The position numbers and the translations under genes are program-made. Positions 18,356 to 27,480 of a DNA stretch of 64,000 bases are shown piece after piece; within the stretch, counting starts at the first letter, position 1, and every line of letters begins with the position of its first letter. The notes beneath the pieces are model-generated. The model was given only the letters and a program-made list of their open reading frames with translations, searched no databases and had not been told where the DNA came from. The stretch lies in assembly GCF_947488945.1 (NCBI RefSeq), contig NZ_CANLBS010000017.1, forward strand, positions 124,001 to 188,000, in the 5' to 3' direction. This stretch comes from an uncultured Streptomyces sp. (GTDB taxonomy: Bacteria; Actinomycetota; Actinomycetes; Streptomycetales; Streptomycetaceae).

Positions 18356-19447
18356 GTGACCGAAGTGACCGAAGCCCCGGCCCCTGAACCGCGCCCGCGC
18401 CCGACCCGCACCGGGCGCAGGCGCCCCGGCCCCGACGCGGAGCCCGCCGAGCCCGCCGAGCCCGTGGTGCGGCTGCGCCACCACACCGTGCACGGCTACC
18501 GCCGGGCGTACCGGATAGCCGGGCAGGGACCCGCGCTCCTGCTCATCCACGGTATCGGCGACTCCTCCGCCACCTGGGAGAACGTGATCCCGGCGCTGGC
18601 CCGCCACCACACCGTCATCGCCCCCGACCTGCTCGGCCACGGGGCGTCCGACAAGCCCCGCGCCGACTACTCGGTCGCCGCGTACGCCAACGGGATGCGG
18701 GACCTCCTCGGCGTCCTCGGCATCGACCACGTGACCCTGGTCGGGCACTCCCTCGGCGGCGGCGTCGCGATGCAGTTCGCCTACCAGTTCCCCGACCGCA
18801 CCGACCGCCTGATCCTGGTGAGCGCCGGTGGCGTCGGCCAGGAGGTCACCCCGCTGCTCCGCGCCGCCTCGCTGCCCGGAGCGGACCTGATGCTGCACTC
18901 GCTGCGGCTGCCGGGGATGCGCGCCCAGGTGGGCCTCCTCAGCCGCGCGGTCCAGTTGCTCGGCACGGACCTCGGCCAGGACGCCGCGGAATTCCTCAAC
19001 GTGGTGGACGGCCTGCCCGACGCCACCGCGCGGAGCGCCTTCATCAGCACCCTGCGCTCGGTGGTCGACTGGCGCGGCCAGATCGTCACCATGCTCGACC
19101 GCTGCTACCTCACCGCGGGCATGCCGACCCTGCTGCTCTGGGGCTCCCGCGACAGCGTGATCCCGGTCCGGCACGCGTACGGCGCCCACGCCGCCATGCC
19201 CGGCAGCCGCCTGGAGGTCTTCGACGGCGCCGGCCACTTCCCCTTCCACACCGACCCGCAGCGATTCCTCAGCGTCGTCGAGGAGTTCGTCGCCACCACC
19301 GCACCCGCCGACTGGAGCCAGGAACGCTGGCGCGACCTCCTGCGCGCCGGCCGCCCCGGCACCACCCCCCACCTCCCGGAAGCCGCCCCGCACCACCGGG
19401 CCGTCCAGCGCGAACTGCGGGACGCGAGCGAGCGGAGCGCCACGTAG
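18356..19447 (+). CDS. Alpha/beta hydrolase
   Basis: A 363-residue soluble hydrolase. It has the oxyanion motif LLIHGIGDSS, the nucleophile elbow VGHSLGGG (Ser132), the acid in LWGSRDSVIP and the final His in FDGAGHFPF. The first ~45 residues are Pro/Arg/Glu-rich and the last ~40 are also outside the fold. GTG 18356 is preceded by AGGAGG (18343-18348). The family covers esterases and C-C or epoxide hydrolases; no specific substrate can be assigned. Monocistronic. Confidence 0.85.
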   Translation: MTEVTEAPAPEPRPRPTRTGRRRPGPDAEPAEPAEPVVRLRHHTVHGYRRAYRIAGQGPALLLIHGIGDSSATWENVIPALARHHTVIAPDLLGHGASDKPRADYSVAAYANGMRDLLGVLGIDHVTLVGHSLGGGVAMQFAYQFPDRTDRLILVSAGGVGQEVTPLLRAASLPGADLMLHSLRLPGMRAQVGLLSRAVQLLGTDLGQDAAEFLNVVDGLPDATARSAFISTLRSVVDWRGQIVTMLDRCYLTAGMPTLLLWGSRDSVIPVRHAYGAHAAMPGSRLEVFDGAGHFPFHTDPQRFLSVVEEFVATTAPADWSQERWRDLLRAGRPGTTPHLPEAAPHHRAVQRELRDASERSAT

Positions 19448-19814
19448 GCGAGGGGACGGACGCCATGCCTCGGGACGTGCGCGGGCCGAGTGCGCCCCGC
19501 CGTTGGGCACGTCGGTGCGTCGTTTTCCGGTCAAGCGACGAGGACGGCCCGCGTGTCGGGGTGCAGGGCTCTCGAACGCCGTAGCTGGATCGGGTGGGTC
19601 CTGCCCCCTTGGGCCATGGGCTCATGTCCGCACATGTGCCCGCAGGGGGGCCGAGAACCCAGCAGAGGTACCCCGGTCTCGAGTCGGTACCCCTGTTCGA
19701 CCGTCCGCCGTGCACGGCCGGATCTTCCGCACCCTTGTGGGAGTGTGATGGAGTGTCCGCCATCAGGCCCTAAAGTAGGCGGAGTTGTGTTGAAGGGCAT
19801 CGGGGGACGACAGA
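19448..19814. other. Intergenic region before the kinase/channel cassette
   Basis: 367 bases without a credible gene. A TAAAGT (19771-19776) about 39 bases before the GTG of the next gene could be a -10 element, but no good -35 is spaced from it. Base composition falls from here on compared with the flanking operons. Confidence 0.4.
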
Positions 19815-20417
19815 GTGACCACTGCTTTGAGGACGGATACCACCACCCTTGTACTGGTCGCCGGATATGCCGGTTCCGGCAAGTCGGAGGCGGGCAAGCT
19901 GTTGGCTTCCGCGACCGGCTGGGCATTGCTCGACAAGGATACGATCAGCCGCCCCATGACCGAGCGCCTACTGATCGCGCTCGGCGGGGATCCGGACGAC
20001 CGGCACAGCCCGTCGTATCTGGAGCATGCCAGGCCCTTGGAATACGAGTGCTTGATGAAGGCCGTGTGGGAGAACGTGGAGTGCGGAACGTCTGTCGTTG
20101 CCGTCGCGCCGTTTCTCACGGAAAGCTCCGATCCTCGGTGGGCGGCGCGAGTTTCGCGGCGCTGCGTCAGGTCCGGTGCCCGCATGGCCACGATCTGGGT
20201 GGACAGCGACCTGGAGTCCATGCGCGACCGGCTGATCTCGAGGAACGCTTCTCGGGACACCTGGAAGCTCACCCATTGGCATGCTTACACCGCCGGACTC
20301 GATCTGGATCTGCGGCCGGTACTTCCGCATCACCTCATCGACAATCGCATCGGCGCTTCTCGGCCACTGGCGGAGCAGGTCGAATCCGTGGCACAGGTTC
20401 TTCGGACCGTATCGTGA
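19815..20417 (+). CDS. P-loop kinase-like protein (AAA_33 type)
   Basis: A 200-residue P-loop NTPase. Walker A GYAGSGKS is at residues 17-24, followed by LLDKDTISRPM, where an Asp after the second strand is typical of small-molecule kinases of the AAA_33/chloramphenicol phosphotransferase group. A late Arg-containing lid (DSDLESMRDRLISRNASRD) fits phosphoryl transfer. First gene of a four-gene cassette; its TGA overlaps the next GTG. Substrate unknown. Confidence 0.7.
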   Translation: MTTALRTDTTTLVLVAGYAGSGKSEAGKLLASATGWALLDKDTISRPMTERLLIALGGDPDDRHSPSYLEHARPLEYECLMKAVWENVECGTSVVAVAPFLTESSDPRWAARVSRRCVRSGARMATIWVDSDLESMRDRLISRNASRDTWKLTHWHAYTAGLDLDLRPVLPHHLIDNRIGASRPLAEQVESVAQVLRTVS

Positions 20418-21034
20418 CCGCCGTCGTACTGTACGGACCGCCTGCAGCAGGCAAGGACACCGTCACTGCAGCGCTCTGCTCCCTTGACCCTCGCTTCGAA
20501 CTACTCGTCAAGTTGAAGCAGGGGGCGGGTCGGTCATCCGGCTACCGGTTCGTCGAAGCGGACGAACTGGATGCCCTCCGGCGGCAGGGGCGCATTGTCG
20601 TGGAGACCCGCCGCTACGGAAACGTCTATGCCGTGGACCGGCAGACGCTGAACGAGGCCCGACAGCGCCAGGCTGTCCCGATCACCCATATCGGGAATGT
20701 TGCAGACATGCGGCGTCTGCTGGTCGGGACGCCCGGGACCTCTTGGTTACGCGTCCTCCTCTGGACCCCGAGGAGCGAATGCGAGAGGCGTTCTCGCGCC
20801 CGCGGTGACACGGATACGGCGGCTCGTCTCACAGCGTGGGACCAGACGGCCGAGGACGTGCTCGCTGCCGACATACATGATCTGTTCGATGTGGTGATTC
20901 GGACAGACCGCACAGATCCGGCGACAGCGGCCAAGAGGATCATTGCACTGGTCGGGAGTCACCACGGGGCGCTACAGCACGAGGAAGTCATGACCGCTCT
21001 AGCTCTCTTCCCGCCGGACGGAAATCGCTCATGA
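20414..21034 (+). CDS. P-loop kinase, guanylate kinase-like
   Basis: A 206-residue protein. Walker A GPPAAGKDT (residues 7-15) lies at the very N-terminus. The segment GYRFVEADELDALRRQGRIV, then VETRRYGNVYAVD, resembles the nucleotide-binding part of guanylate kinases (YxF..eeF, YGn.YG). A lid-like RSECERRSRARGD follows. GTG 20414 overlaps the preceding stop. Two different P-loop kinases made from one message suggests sequential phosphorylation or a signalling role. The substrate is not known, and the protein is too divergent to call a housekeeping guanylate kinase. Confidence 0.65.
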   Translation: MTAVVLYGPPAAGKDTVTAALCSLDPRFELLVKLKQGAGRSSGYRFVEADELDALRRQGRIVVETRRYGNVYAVDRQTLNEARQRQAVPITHIGNVADMRRLLVGTPGTSWLRVLLWTPRSECERRSRARGDTDTAARLTAWDQTAEDVLAADIHDLFDVVIRTDRTDPATAAKRIIALVGSHHGALQHEEVMTALALFPPDGNRS

Positions 21035-21110
21035 CTGCCGTTCCCCTCTGTTGTGGGGGACCGCGTTCACTCATCCTTCTGTTCCAGTCGTATGGGTTTC
21101 CGGGGTACTG

Positions 21111-22559
21111 ATGGGCGTCGCGCGCACATTGGAAGAGCTGGCGAGAATCGGTCGCCAGCGAACCGTCAACGATCGCAGTGTGCATCTGCGGCACGAAGAG
21201 ATTGCTACCGACCTCCTGCTGGACACGGTCTCGGCGGACCAAGTCTCCCTCGAACGGCTGAGCGTGGACGGGGCGCTCACCGTTCGGTCGTGCCACATCG
21301 ATGAACTCGTCATCGACCACGTGGAGGCCGATGCGATACTCATCGTCAATGCGCGCATCGGCCGACTGACCGTACGCAACGCCGCGGCCGGTTGCGAAGT
21401 GACGGTCACCGATTCCTCATTGGACTTCATCGCTCTGCACTCATGTGGCGCCACTCGGCTCGAACGTCTCCGTGTGGAGGAGGTGATCCAAGTAAACGCG
21501 TTGCGCGGCCTCCTGCGTATCGCCAATACCCGTGTCGCCGCACTGACGATTCGGAGCCAGGCGACCGGTGGCCGGCTCGGCAGACCGCGAGTGATTCTGC
21601 GCGGGGTGCGGGCACGGGAAGACGTCACCTTCGACGATCTCTGGTTGTCTGCCATCGACATCGACGATGTCGAGACCCGCGAACTCTCCCTCCGGCGTGT
21701 GCGGCTGGACGAACCCCTGTGCGCGAACGAACTCCGCTGCAGCGAGACGATGCGTGTCAACGGACTCGTCCTTCCCGCAGAGAACAGCACGATCAGCAAC
21801 AGCTCCATCAGAGGCCCGGTGGAATTGAGGAACCTGGAACTGGGCGAGGAAAGCGGTGAGGGATCGGCGGTGGCCCGGCTCGGCCTGCACAATACGACAG
21901 TGATGTCGCTCTCTTCCTCGTCGGAATCGCCGTCGGTGGTCAGTCTGCACGGCTCCTCGGTGACCGGCACACTGGGTATTCCGAACGGCGGTTCCCGATA
22001 CAACCTCGACAGTTCGTCCAGCGTCGGGGACATGGAGCTGGCCGGGCACGTCTTCCGCAACAGAAGCCAGGTCAGCGGCTTCCTGAACCGCACGTTCACC
22101 GAGGTGACGGGCGTGACCATCGAGTCGGTTCGGTCGGCATTGGCCAAGAGGAATCGGAACAGCGAGGTGGACGAGCTCTACTTCCTGGCCCGACAGCGTG
22201 AGGCCTCGGCCCGACCGCCAATACGGAGAACCGTGGAGCGGGTGATCCTCGGCGGAGTCCTCGGCTGGGGAGTCCGCGCACGTAACCCCGCGCGTGTCCT
22301 CGGGCTGTGCGTTCTAGTGACGGGAATCGTCCTTCACCTGGCCGGCGCGCTGCGCGATCCGGGCCGCGGGCTCACCGACGTGACGGCCATGGGTAAGAGC
22401 TTGGTGCTGGCCCTGGCGCTGTGGTTGAACGTAGGCACCGGACTGCCGTCGGAGCTGAAGACGGCAGAGTGGTCGGCGATCGCGGTCTCGCTCACCGCCG
22501 CCGGCATGCTCTTCACCACCCTCATCGTGGGGATGGTCATACGCAAGCTGGTGCGCTGA
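21111..22559 (+). CDS. Beta-helix repeat protein with a C-terminal pore-like two-helix module
   Basis: A 482-residue protein. About residues 20-350 consist of ~20-residue coils with alternating Val/Leu/Ile and polar residues (LERLSVDGALTVRSCHIDEL, VIDHVEADAILIVNARIG), indicating a right-handed beta-helix related to pentapeptide or bactofilin-like folds. The last ~110 residues have one membrane helix (ARVLGLCVLVTGIVLHLAG), a re-entrant-like segment MGKSLVLALALWLNVGTGLP and a second helix (WSAIAVSLTAAGMLFTTLIV), the layout of a potassium-channel pore with a degenerate filter (NVGTG). ATG 21111 was chosen; GTG 21051 is an alternative. Function inferred only. Confidence 0.55.
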   Translation: MGVARTLEELARIGRQRTVNDRSVHLRHEEIATDLLLDTVSADQVSLERLSVDGALTVRSCHIDELVIDHVEADAILIVNARIGRLTVRNAAAGCEVTVTDSSLDFIALHSCGATRLERLRVEEVIQVNALRGLLRIANTRVAALTIRSQATGGRLGRPRVILRGVRAREDVTFDDLWLSAIDIDDVETRELSLRRVRLDEPLCANELRCSETMRVNGLVLPAENSTISNSSIRGPVELRNLELGEESGEGSAVARLGLHNTTVMSLSSSSESPSVVSLHGSSVTGTLGIPNGGSRYNLDSSSSVGDMELAGHVFRNRSQVSGFLNRTFTEVTGVTIESVRSALAKRNRNSEVDELYFLARQREASARPPIRRTVERVILGGVLGWGVRARNPARVLGLCVLVTGIVLHLAGALRDPGRGLTDVTAMGKSLVLALALWLNVGTGLPSELKTAEWSAIAVSLTAAGMLFTTLIVGMVIRKLVR

Positions 22560-22591
22560 CCTCGGGATCCCATCGGTGGCACAGTGGCTCC

Positions 22592-23437
22592 ATGGACACG
22601 AGTGCAGAGGCCGCACAAGGCGTTCCCACGAGTCCGGCCGCCATCTACGGGTTGCGTGGCAAATCGTTCGTGGTCACCGGAGGAAGCCGAGGTTTGGGGC
22701 TCGCCACCACACGCCTTCTCGTAGCCGAGGGAGCCTCAGTGGCGATCTGCGGCAGAAACCCGGAGAGCCTCGACAGCGTCGCCACACGCTTGTACGAGGA
22801 GTTCGGCGTCCGGGTACTGACAGAAGCGGTGGACGTATTGGCCGAGGGGCAGTTGGAAGACTTCACCCGGCGCGCGGGCGAGACCCTGGGCGGACTCGAT
22901 GGTCTGGTTGCGAACGTCGGCGGCAAACGTGGTGGCGCCCTTCTTGATTCCACGCGTGCGGACTGGGAAGAGACCTGGGAACTGAACACCGGTCACGCGG
23001 TACGCGCTATCCGGTCCGGCCTGGCCAGCCTTCGTGAAGGCAGCTCCGTGGTTCTGGTCGCTTCCGTTTCGGGCTGGAAACCTCGCTTCCCCGCGCAGTA
23101 TGGAGCGGCCAAGGCGTCGGAGATCTACCTCGCGAGTGCTCTGTGCCAGGAACTCGCTCCTTACCGGATCCGGGTCAACACGGTCAGCCCCGGTTCGATC
23201 CTGCTTCCGGGGAAGAGCTGGGACCGCCTGCGTCTGCGCGACCCGGAGGCGTTTGAGGCGTACGCGGCACGGAACCCCAGCGGGCGCCTGCTGAACCCGG
23301 ACGAGGTAGCCCAGGTCATCGCATTCCTGCTCTCTCCGGTGTCCGGGGCGGTGAACGGCGCGCATGTCCCTGCCGACGGTGGACAGCCACAGGCAGGGCT
23401 CGGCGGTGCGCCGGTCCGCCCCGGAGGGCGCAACTGA
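22592..23437 (+). CDS. Short-chain dehydrogenase/reductase
   Basis: A 281-residue classical SDR. It has the cofactor motif TGGSRGLGLA (about residues 30-39), LVANVGG in place of NNAG, catalytic Ser in VLVASVSGW, YGAAKASE with the Tyr and Lys, and RVNTVSPGSIL. GRNPESL after strand 2 suggests NADP preference. It starts 32 bases after the channel-like gene and probably belongs to the same transcript. It resembles 3-oxoacyl-ACP-reductase-like SDRs of unknown substrate. The last ~20 residues are a Gly/Pro tail. Confidence 0.8.
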   Translation: MDTSAEAAQGVPTSPAAIYGLRGKSFVVTGGSRGLGLATTRLLVAEGASVAICGRNPESLDSVATRLYEEFGVRVLTEAVDVLAEGQLEDFTRRAGETLGGLDGLVANVGGKRGGALLDSTRADWEETWELNTGHAVRAIRSGLASLREGSSVVLVASVSGWKPRFPAQYGAAKASEIYLASALCQELAPYRIRVNTVSPGSILLPGKSWDRLRLRDPEAFEAYAARNPSGRLLNPDEVAQVIAFLLSPVSGAVNGAHVPADGGQPQAGLGGAPVRPGGRN

Positions 23438-23524
23438 CCCGCGGGCAAGGGGCGGTCGGATCCCGTGGCTGCCCCGGAGGCCTTCTCCGGCCGACTGCGT
23501 AGCACAGTTGCGGCGAGGGCTGGC

Positions 23525-24166
23525 TCAGCCCTCGATGGGCTTCCGGATCGCCGCGATGTCGAACTGGAGGCGGAGCCGCTCGCTGACCATCGCGCCGCCT
23601 TCGGCGAGGCGGGCGTTGTAGGTGAGACCCCAGTCCGAGCGGTTGATGGTGGTGGTGCCGTCGAAGCCGACGCGCTCGTAGCCGAACGGGTCGGTGACGT
23701 GGCCGATGTAGGTGAGGTCGAGGTCGACCGGGTTGGTGACGTCCCTGATGGTGAGGTCACCGGTCATGCGGTAGACGTCCTTGGACAGCAGCCGTACCGA
23801 GGTGCTTGTGAAGATCATCCGCGGATACTTCCGGGCGTCCAGGAACTCACGTCCCACGAGATGCGCGTCGCGCTGCTCCACTCCGGTGTCCACGCTGGCG
23901 GTGGCGAGGGCGATCTCGGCGCGCGAGCGGGAGGGGTTGCTGCCGTCGAAGACGAGGCGGCTCTCGTACTCCAGGAACGAACCCCGCACGGTCGTCACCA
24001 TGGCGTGCCGCACGGAGAATCCGATCCTGCTGTGCGCCGGATCGATCATCCACTCCCCGGTAAGAGCCGCCAGCTCGGGGTCCGGCAGTACGGCGGCCGG
24101 GGGCGCGACCGCCGTGCCGGCGTCCGCCGAGCGTCGGGGTGTGGAGTTGCGGCTGAAAAGGTTCAT
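23525..24166 (-). CDS. YceI-like lipocalin-fold protein
   Basis: A 213-residue YceI-domain protein: GEWMIDPAHSRIGFSVRHAM, FLEYESRLVFDG, ASVDTGVEQRDAHLVGREFLDA, LTIRDVTNPVDLDLTY and the final INRSDWGLTYNARL are the family's successive strands. YceI proteins bind isoprenoid-like lipids. I start at ATG 24166 because the upstream extension is not homologous. The ~35-residue leader has no signal peptide, so it is probably cytoplasmic. It converges on the SDR gene. Confidence 0.85.
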   Translation of the reverse strand: MNLFSRNSTPRRSADAGTAVAPPAAVLPDPELAALTGEWMIDPAHSRIGFSVRHAMVTTVRGSFLEYESRLVFDGSNPSRSRAEIALATASVDTGVEQRDAHLVGREFLDARKYPRMIFTSTSVRLLSKDVYRMTGDLTIRDVTNPVDLDLTYIGHVTDPFGYERVGFDGTTTINRSDWGLTYNARLAEGGAMVSERLRLQFDIAAIRKPIEG

Positions 24167-24420
24167 GGAACATGTTGCTACCTGTGCGTGAGCGGTGCTG
24201 GCAAGTCGTGCACGAGAAATCCGAACATCTCCACACAAACCTTCACAGCGCGAGTGATCTACGGTGCGAGAGCGATGACGGCAAGTCACCATGAGTGTGA
24301 CGTCTCCCTTCCCGGTCAGGACATGCGGAGCGGGAGCGGAGGGAAGAGTGGAGTCGTGGCCGACCGTCCCTCTCGGCTCCTCTTACCCCGACTTCGACCA
24401 GGAACGCGCTGGGCCCGCCC

Positions 24421-25060
24421 GTTCAGGACACGATCGCGACGCACCGGAACCCGAGCCCTGTGAACGCGTGCGTCGTGCCGACCTGCACCGTGTTTGGGCC
24501 CGCGGACGCGTCACCGCGCAGCCGCGCCGCGCGGATGCCGGCCGCCCCTCAGCTGCTCCCCGGCTCTGTCGCAGTCTTCTTGGAGCGGGCGCTGACGCCG
24601 GTCTTGCCCGGCGCGGACCCACTGTCCAGCCATCCACGCACCCTCGCGGCGAGCGCATCGGGTTCCGCGTCCTGTGAAGCCCCGGAGAATGTCTCCGGCC
24701 CATCGCCGTGAAGGGCTGAACGCCAGGGGAGCAACGTCTCGTTGCGAGCGTCGTCCGCCGACTGTTCGAAAAGCCGGCCGACGAGCCGGGCGGTGGGCCG
24801 GCTCAGGAACCCGTGCGTGGAGCGGTAGTTCTTGCGCATCTTCGTCGTCCGGCCGCCGGCCCTGGTGTCGATGGCCTTCAGGCTGACCTTCGTGTCGGAG
24901 ATGCGCCGGCAAGGCCGCTTGACATGAACAGGCCCTTCGGTCGGCCCGGTGTGGCGGCTCGCAGCATCCGCCACCGGGCGGGGTGCGGGTCCAGCGTCTC
25001 GTCCACGATCACGTGCCGGCAAGCGGGCCACCGTTGATATCGCCCCCCTGATCCAGAATG
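24421..25060 (-). pseudogene. Decayed UvrD/Rep-type DNA helicase
   Basis: Pieces of a superfamily 1 helicase are spread over three minus-strand frames. They are a Walker B relic HVIVDETLDPHPARWRMLR (about 24959-25015, normally VVDEAQD), RKNYRSTHGFLSRP (normally NYRST), LDSGSAPGKTGVSARSKKTA, and a motif V relic VQVGTTHAFTGLGFRCVAI (normally GTMHxxKGLEF) near 24440-24500. The frame shifts between them and key residues (Gln of DEAQD, Lys and Glu of KGLEF) are lost. No N-terminal Walker A remains. A dead gene, probably from a transferred helicase or defence-type locus. Confidence 0.65.
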
Positions 25061-25125
25061 ATCACCGCCCAGTTGTGGTAGCCGAAGCGCTGTGGCGCAC
25101 ACACACGACACCGAGCAGGGAAGGC

Positions 25126-25818
25126 ATGAGCGTCGGAAAGATGTCCGGCAGAGCGAAAGCGCTTTGCGTGGTGGTGATTTTGACGCTTGTCGGAGCGGGC
25201 TTCTACGCGTGGCTGTCCCGCTCCCGCGGAGACGAGGACAGCGCGCTGAAGGCCCCCGCCAGGCCGTGCTGGCACGGTGCGCCGGACGGGGCCACGCTGC
25301 AGAAGCTCCTCGGTCCAGGTGACAGGCTTCTGCACCAAAAGGATGAATTCCGGGTGATGAAGGACCACTTTCCGAGCCACTGCCAGTACGAGGCGCAGGC
25401 CGAAGGAGTGCTGGACACCGTTCTGGATGTCGACGTTGCGTGGAACGACGACGCACTTCCGACAAATGAGCTGCCCACGTCCGACGCGCAGGGGGACGAG
25501 CCCAGGACTCCATGGGACGCCGGAGTCCTCGCGTACTACCTGAGGGCGTCTCAAGTGGTGTTCTTCGAGTGTGTTCCCGACTTGTCGGCGGATGCGCCCG
25601 CTTATATGAAGCGTGACAAATACATTGAGGTTGATGTCCTGGCGCGGCCGATGAAGGGGGCCGGCCTGTCTGCGCTCGAAGCACGGAAGGTAGGCCTGGA
25701 CGCCGTGCTGCAGGTGGCCCGTGACGTAGCGAAAAAGGCGGGTTGCAAGAACGACACCAACCTTCCGGACTCGCTGCCTTCCGTGAGCAATCCCAATTGG
25801 CCTGGATTCAATCGCTGA
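25126..25818 (+). CDS. Membrane-anchored hypothetical protein
   Basis: A 230-residue protein with a short basic start, one membrane helix (ALCVVVILTLVGAGFYAWL, about residues 11-29) and an exported domain with four Cys (PCWHG, SHCQYE, FFECVP, AGCKND) that could form two disulfides. It resembles the small exported proteins that streptomycetes often keep beside toxin or transport loci, but I cannot name a family. ATG 25126 follows GGGAAGG (25118-25124). Lower GC than the flanking operons. No clear operon partner. Confidence 0.6.
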   Translation: MSVGKMSGRAKALCVVVILTLVGAGFYAWLSRSRGDEDSALKAPARPCWHGAPDGATLQKLLGPGDRLLHQKDEFRVMKDHFPSHCQYEAQAEGVLDTVLDVDVAWNDDALPTNELPTSDAQGDEPRTPWDAGVLAYYLRASQVVFFECVPDLSADAPAYMKRDKYIEVDVLARPMKGAGLSALEARKVGLDAVLQVARDVAKKAGCKNDTNLPDSLPSVSNPNWPGFNR

Positions 25819-26293
25819 ATTTCAGCCGACTGCCGCAGGCGCACTGAAGGGGGTGTTCAACCCGGGCGGAACACCGCCTTCGTGAACGTGCGGCCCAGCT
25901 CGCCGCGGCCTGCGCGCGTATCTGGCGCGCTGAGGCTGCCGATCCGCGGGGTGCTCGCGCACGTCCTCCTCGCCGCAGAGCGCGCAGACGAGCACACCCG
26001 TCCCTCGCCCGATGCCCTTGTGGCGTACAACTCCCGGTTCACTGCCGCGTGCCCGCGCCGGTTGGCGAAGACCAGGTGGTCGGCTTCATTTTACTCCAAA
26101 ACGCTCTGAGTTTGGGCTCGTTGGCAGGGTGCGCGATCTGGTGGAGGGGATGCGCGGACCTGGTCGCGCGACGCTCAGGAGGCTGTGGGGTTGCCGGCGG
26201 TGTCCGCGCTGGTGGAGGGGCGGGACCGGGCGGACAGTCGCGGACCTGTGCGTCGTCGGGCCGGTCCGTGGCGTGTCGCCGCGCAGGCGGTCC
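25819..26293. other. Non-coding or decayed stretch
   Basis: 475 bases with no intact gene. A minus-strand scrap (LVCALCGEEDVREH, about 25950-25995) has a CxxC pattern but cannot be assigned. It is probably degraded sequence, like its surroundings. Confidence 0.4.
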
Positions 26294-26929
26294 TCAGGAA
26301 ACCATGCGCTCGATGGCATGTGCGAATGACCTGTAACCGGTTTTCACGGCTTCCGAAGAGCGTGCATGCGGCATCAGAATGGCCGGAAGGTGTGCGACGC
26401 GCCACATGCGATACGTTGTGCGATCCGATCCGGATTCATGAATTCCGGCCACGGTGCATGCCCGCTGAATCGCTTCGAGAATCAGATGGGACGTGGATTC
26501 TGCGGGTTGCCCGCCGGCAACGGCTGCGCCGATCAACGCATGCATGAAGGCGACCAGTTGCAGGTCGCCTCCCGCGCTCAGCATCCGGCGAATGTCTTGA
26601 GGAATCCCCATGTTCGGAGAGTATTCGTCGATTCCTCCGGACCACAGGAGTAGAGATGGCGCAGTCACCTTGTGGTCGGAGTGCCAGCCCAACTCGTCCA
26701 CGAGTGCCATCGTTGATTCATGGAATGTGCCGATCGCCTGTACGAGGTGCAGGATTCGCCGCACGTCGTTCTGGTTTCGGATGATGAAGTTTTTGACGGA
26801 GACGCGTTCGAGTGGCACGCTCTCCAGGGAGGCGGCCACTGCTCCGATCTCGACGATCCCCCCGAGAGGGCCGAAGATTCCACGGGCCAATGACGTTTCC
26901 GGTACTCCAGTCTCGCTATTCATTTCCAT
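26294..26929 (-). CDS. Hypothetical protein, low GC
   Basis: A 211-residue soluble protein I do not recognise. Predicted mostly helical, with a central TAPSLLLWSGGIDEYSPNMG loop and ends that look like capping helices. ATG 26929 has AGGGAT immediately upstream; the second ATG two codons later is equally possible. Codon use is markedly less G/C-biased at third positions than core genes (many AAT, ATT, TCG/TCA choices), suggesting recent arrival. It lies among transposase relics and toxin-immunity fragments; no function is proposed. Confidence 0.55.
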   Translation of the reverse strand: MEMNSETGVPETSLARGIFGPLGGIVEIGAVAASLESVPLERVSVKNFIIRNQNDVRRILHLVQAIGTFHESTMALVDELGWHSDHKVTAPSLLLWSGGIDEYSPNMGIPQDIRRMLSAGGDLQLVAFMHALIGAAVAGGQPAESTSHLILEAIQRACTVAGIHESGSDRTTYRMWRVAHLPAILMPHARSSEAVKTGYRSFAHAIERMVS

Positions 26930-27106
26930 ATCCCTGAAGAACGTTCATGAAGTGCTGAGAGGCGTTGTTGCGGCGGGGAAGCGGCATTTTTTAAAGAGCG
27001 GCAATACGTTGTCGGCGGAATGGCGAAGTGCTCTCGCAAGTCTCCCGCAGGTCCTTCGTTGAGCCACAGCCCATCGTCCCTCCTGGGCCGGTGCATTGGG
27101 TAGTGG

Positions 27107-27250
27107 CGCGAGTGATCCTCTTTCATGTGAATAGTCGCAGTTCGGTAGCGTGTGGACGGCTTGGATGAAGGTGCCGAGGTGGCGGGTGGAGCATCTGGCT
27201 CGCCGGAGCAGTCGCCAGGCTCTCAGTTGCGCGAAGGCGCGCTCTCCAAG
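27107..27250 (-). pseudogene. IS5-type transposase, 3' relic
   Basis: About 45 residues match the C-terminus of IS5-like DDE transposases: GERAFAQLRAWRLLRRARCS then TRHLGTFIQAVHTL. The equivalent segment of the intact IS5 copy at 33.8 kb reads ERGVARLKSWRIFRRSRC, so the two are relatives, not copies. No upstream catalytic part; it abuts an IS630 relic in the opposite direction. Confidence 0.7.
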
Positions 27251-27265
27251 GGCTCCGGGTTGGGC

Positions 27266-27480
27266 TGGCCGACCACCAGGACGAGATCGAGCTGCATTTC
27301 CTGCCCCCGTACTCACCCGAGCTCAACCCGGACGAGCTCGTCGACGCCGACCTCAAACGCAGCCTGCCCCACACCCACCGGGCCAGGAACCGGGCCGAAC
27401 TCGCCGCCGAGACCCGCAGATTCTTCCACCGCCGACAACGCCAACCCCACATCTTCACCGGCTACTTCAAAGCCTTGCCA
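27266..27480 (+). pseudogene. IS630-type transposase, 3' relic
   Basis: The frame through 27274 encodes HQDEIELHFLPPYSPELNPD, the signature end of the DDE_3 domain of IS630/Tc1-like transposases, then DLKRSLPHTHRARNRAELAA and HIFTGYFKALPG. Everything upstream, including the first two catalytic Asp, is missing. After about 27480 the frame runs into sequence resembling the IS1380 left flank. Confidence 0.8.

Noticed and set aside
25857..26042. Minus-strand CxxC scrap that could be an HNH or zinc-ribbon relic
   Set aside because: Only about 15 residues look structured, and the following sequence does not align with any HNH or maturase motif I know.
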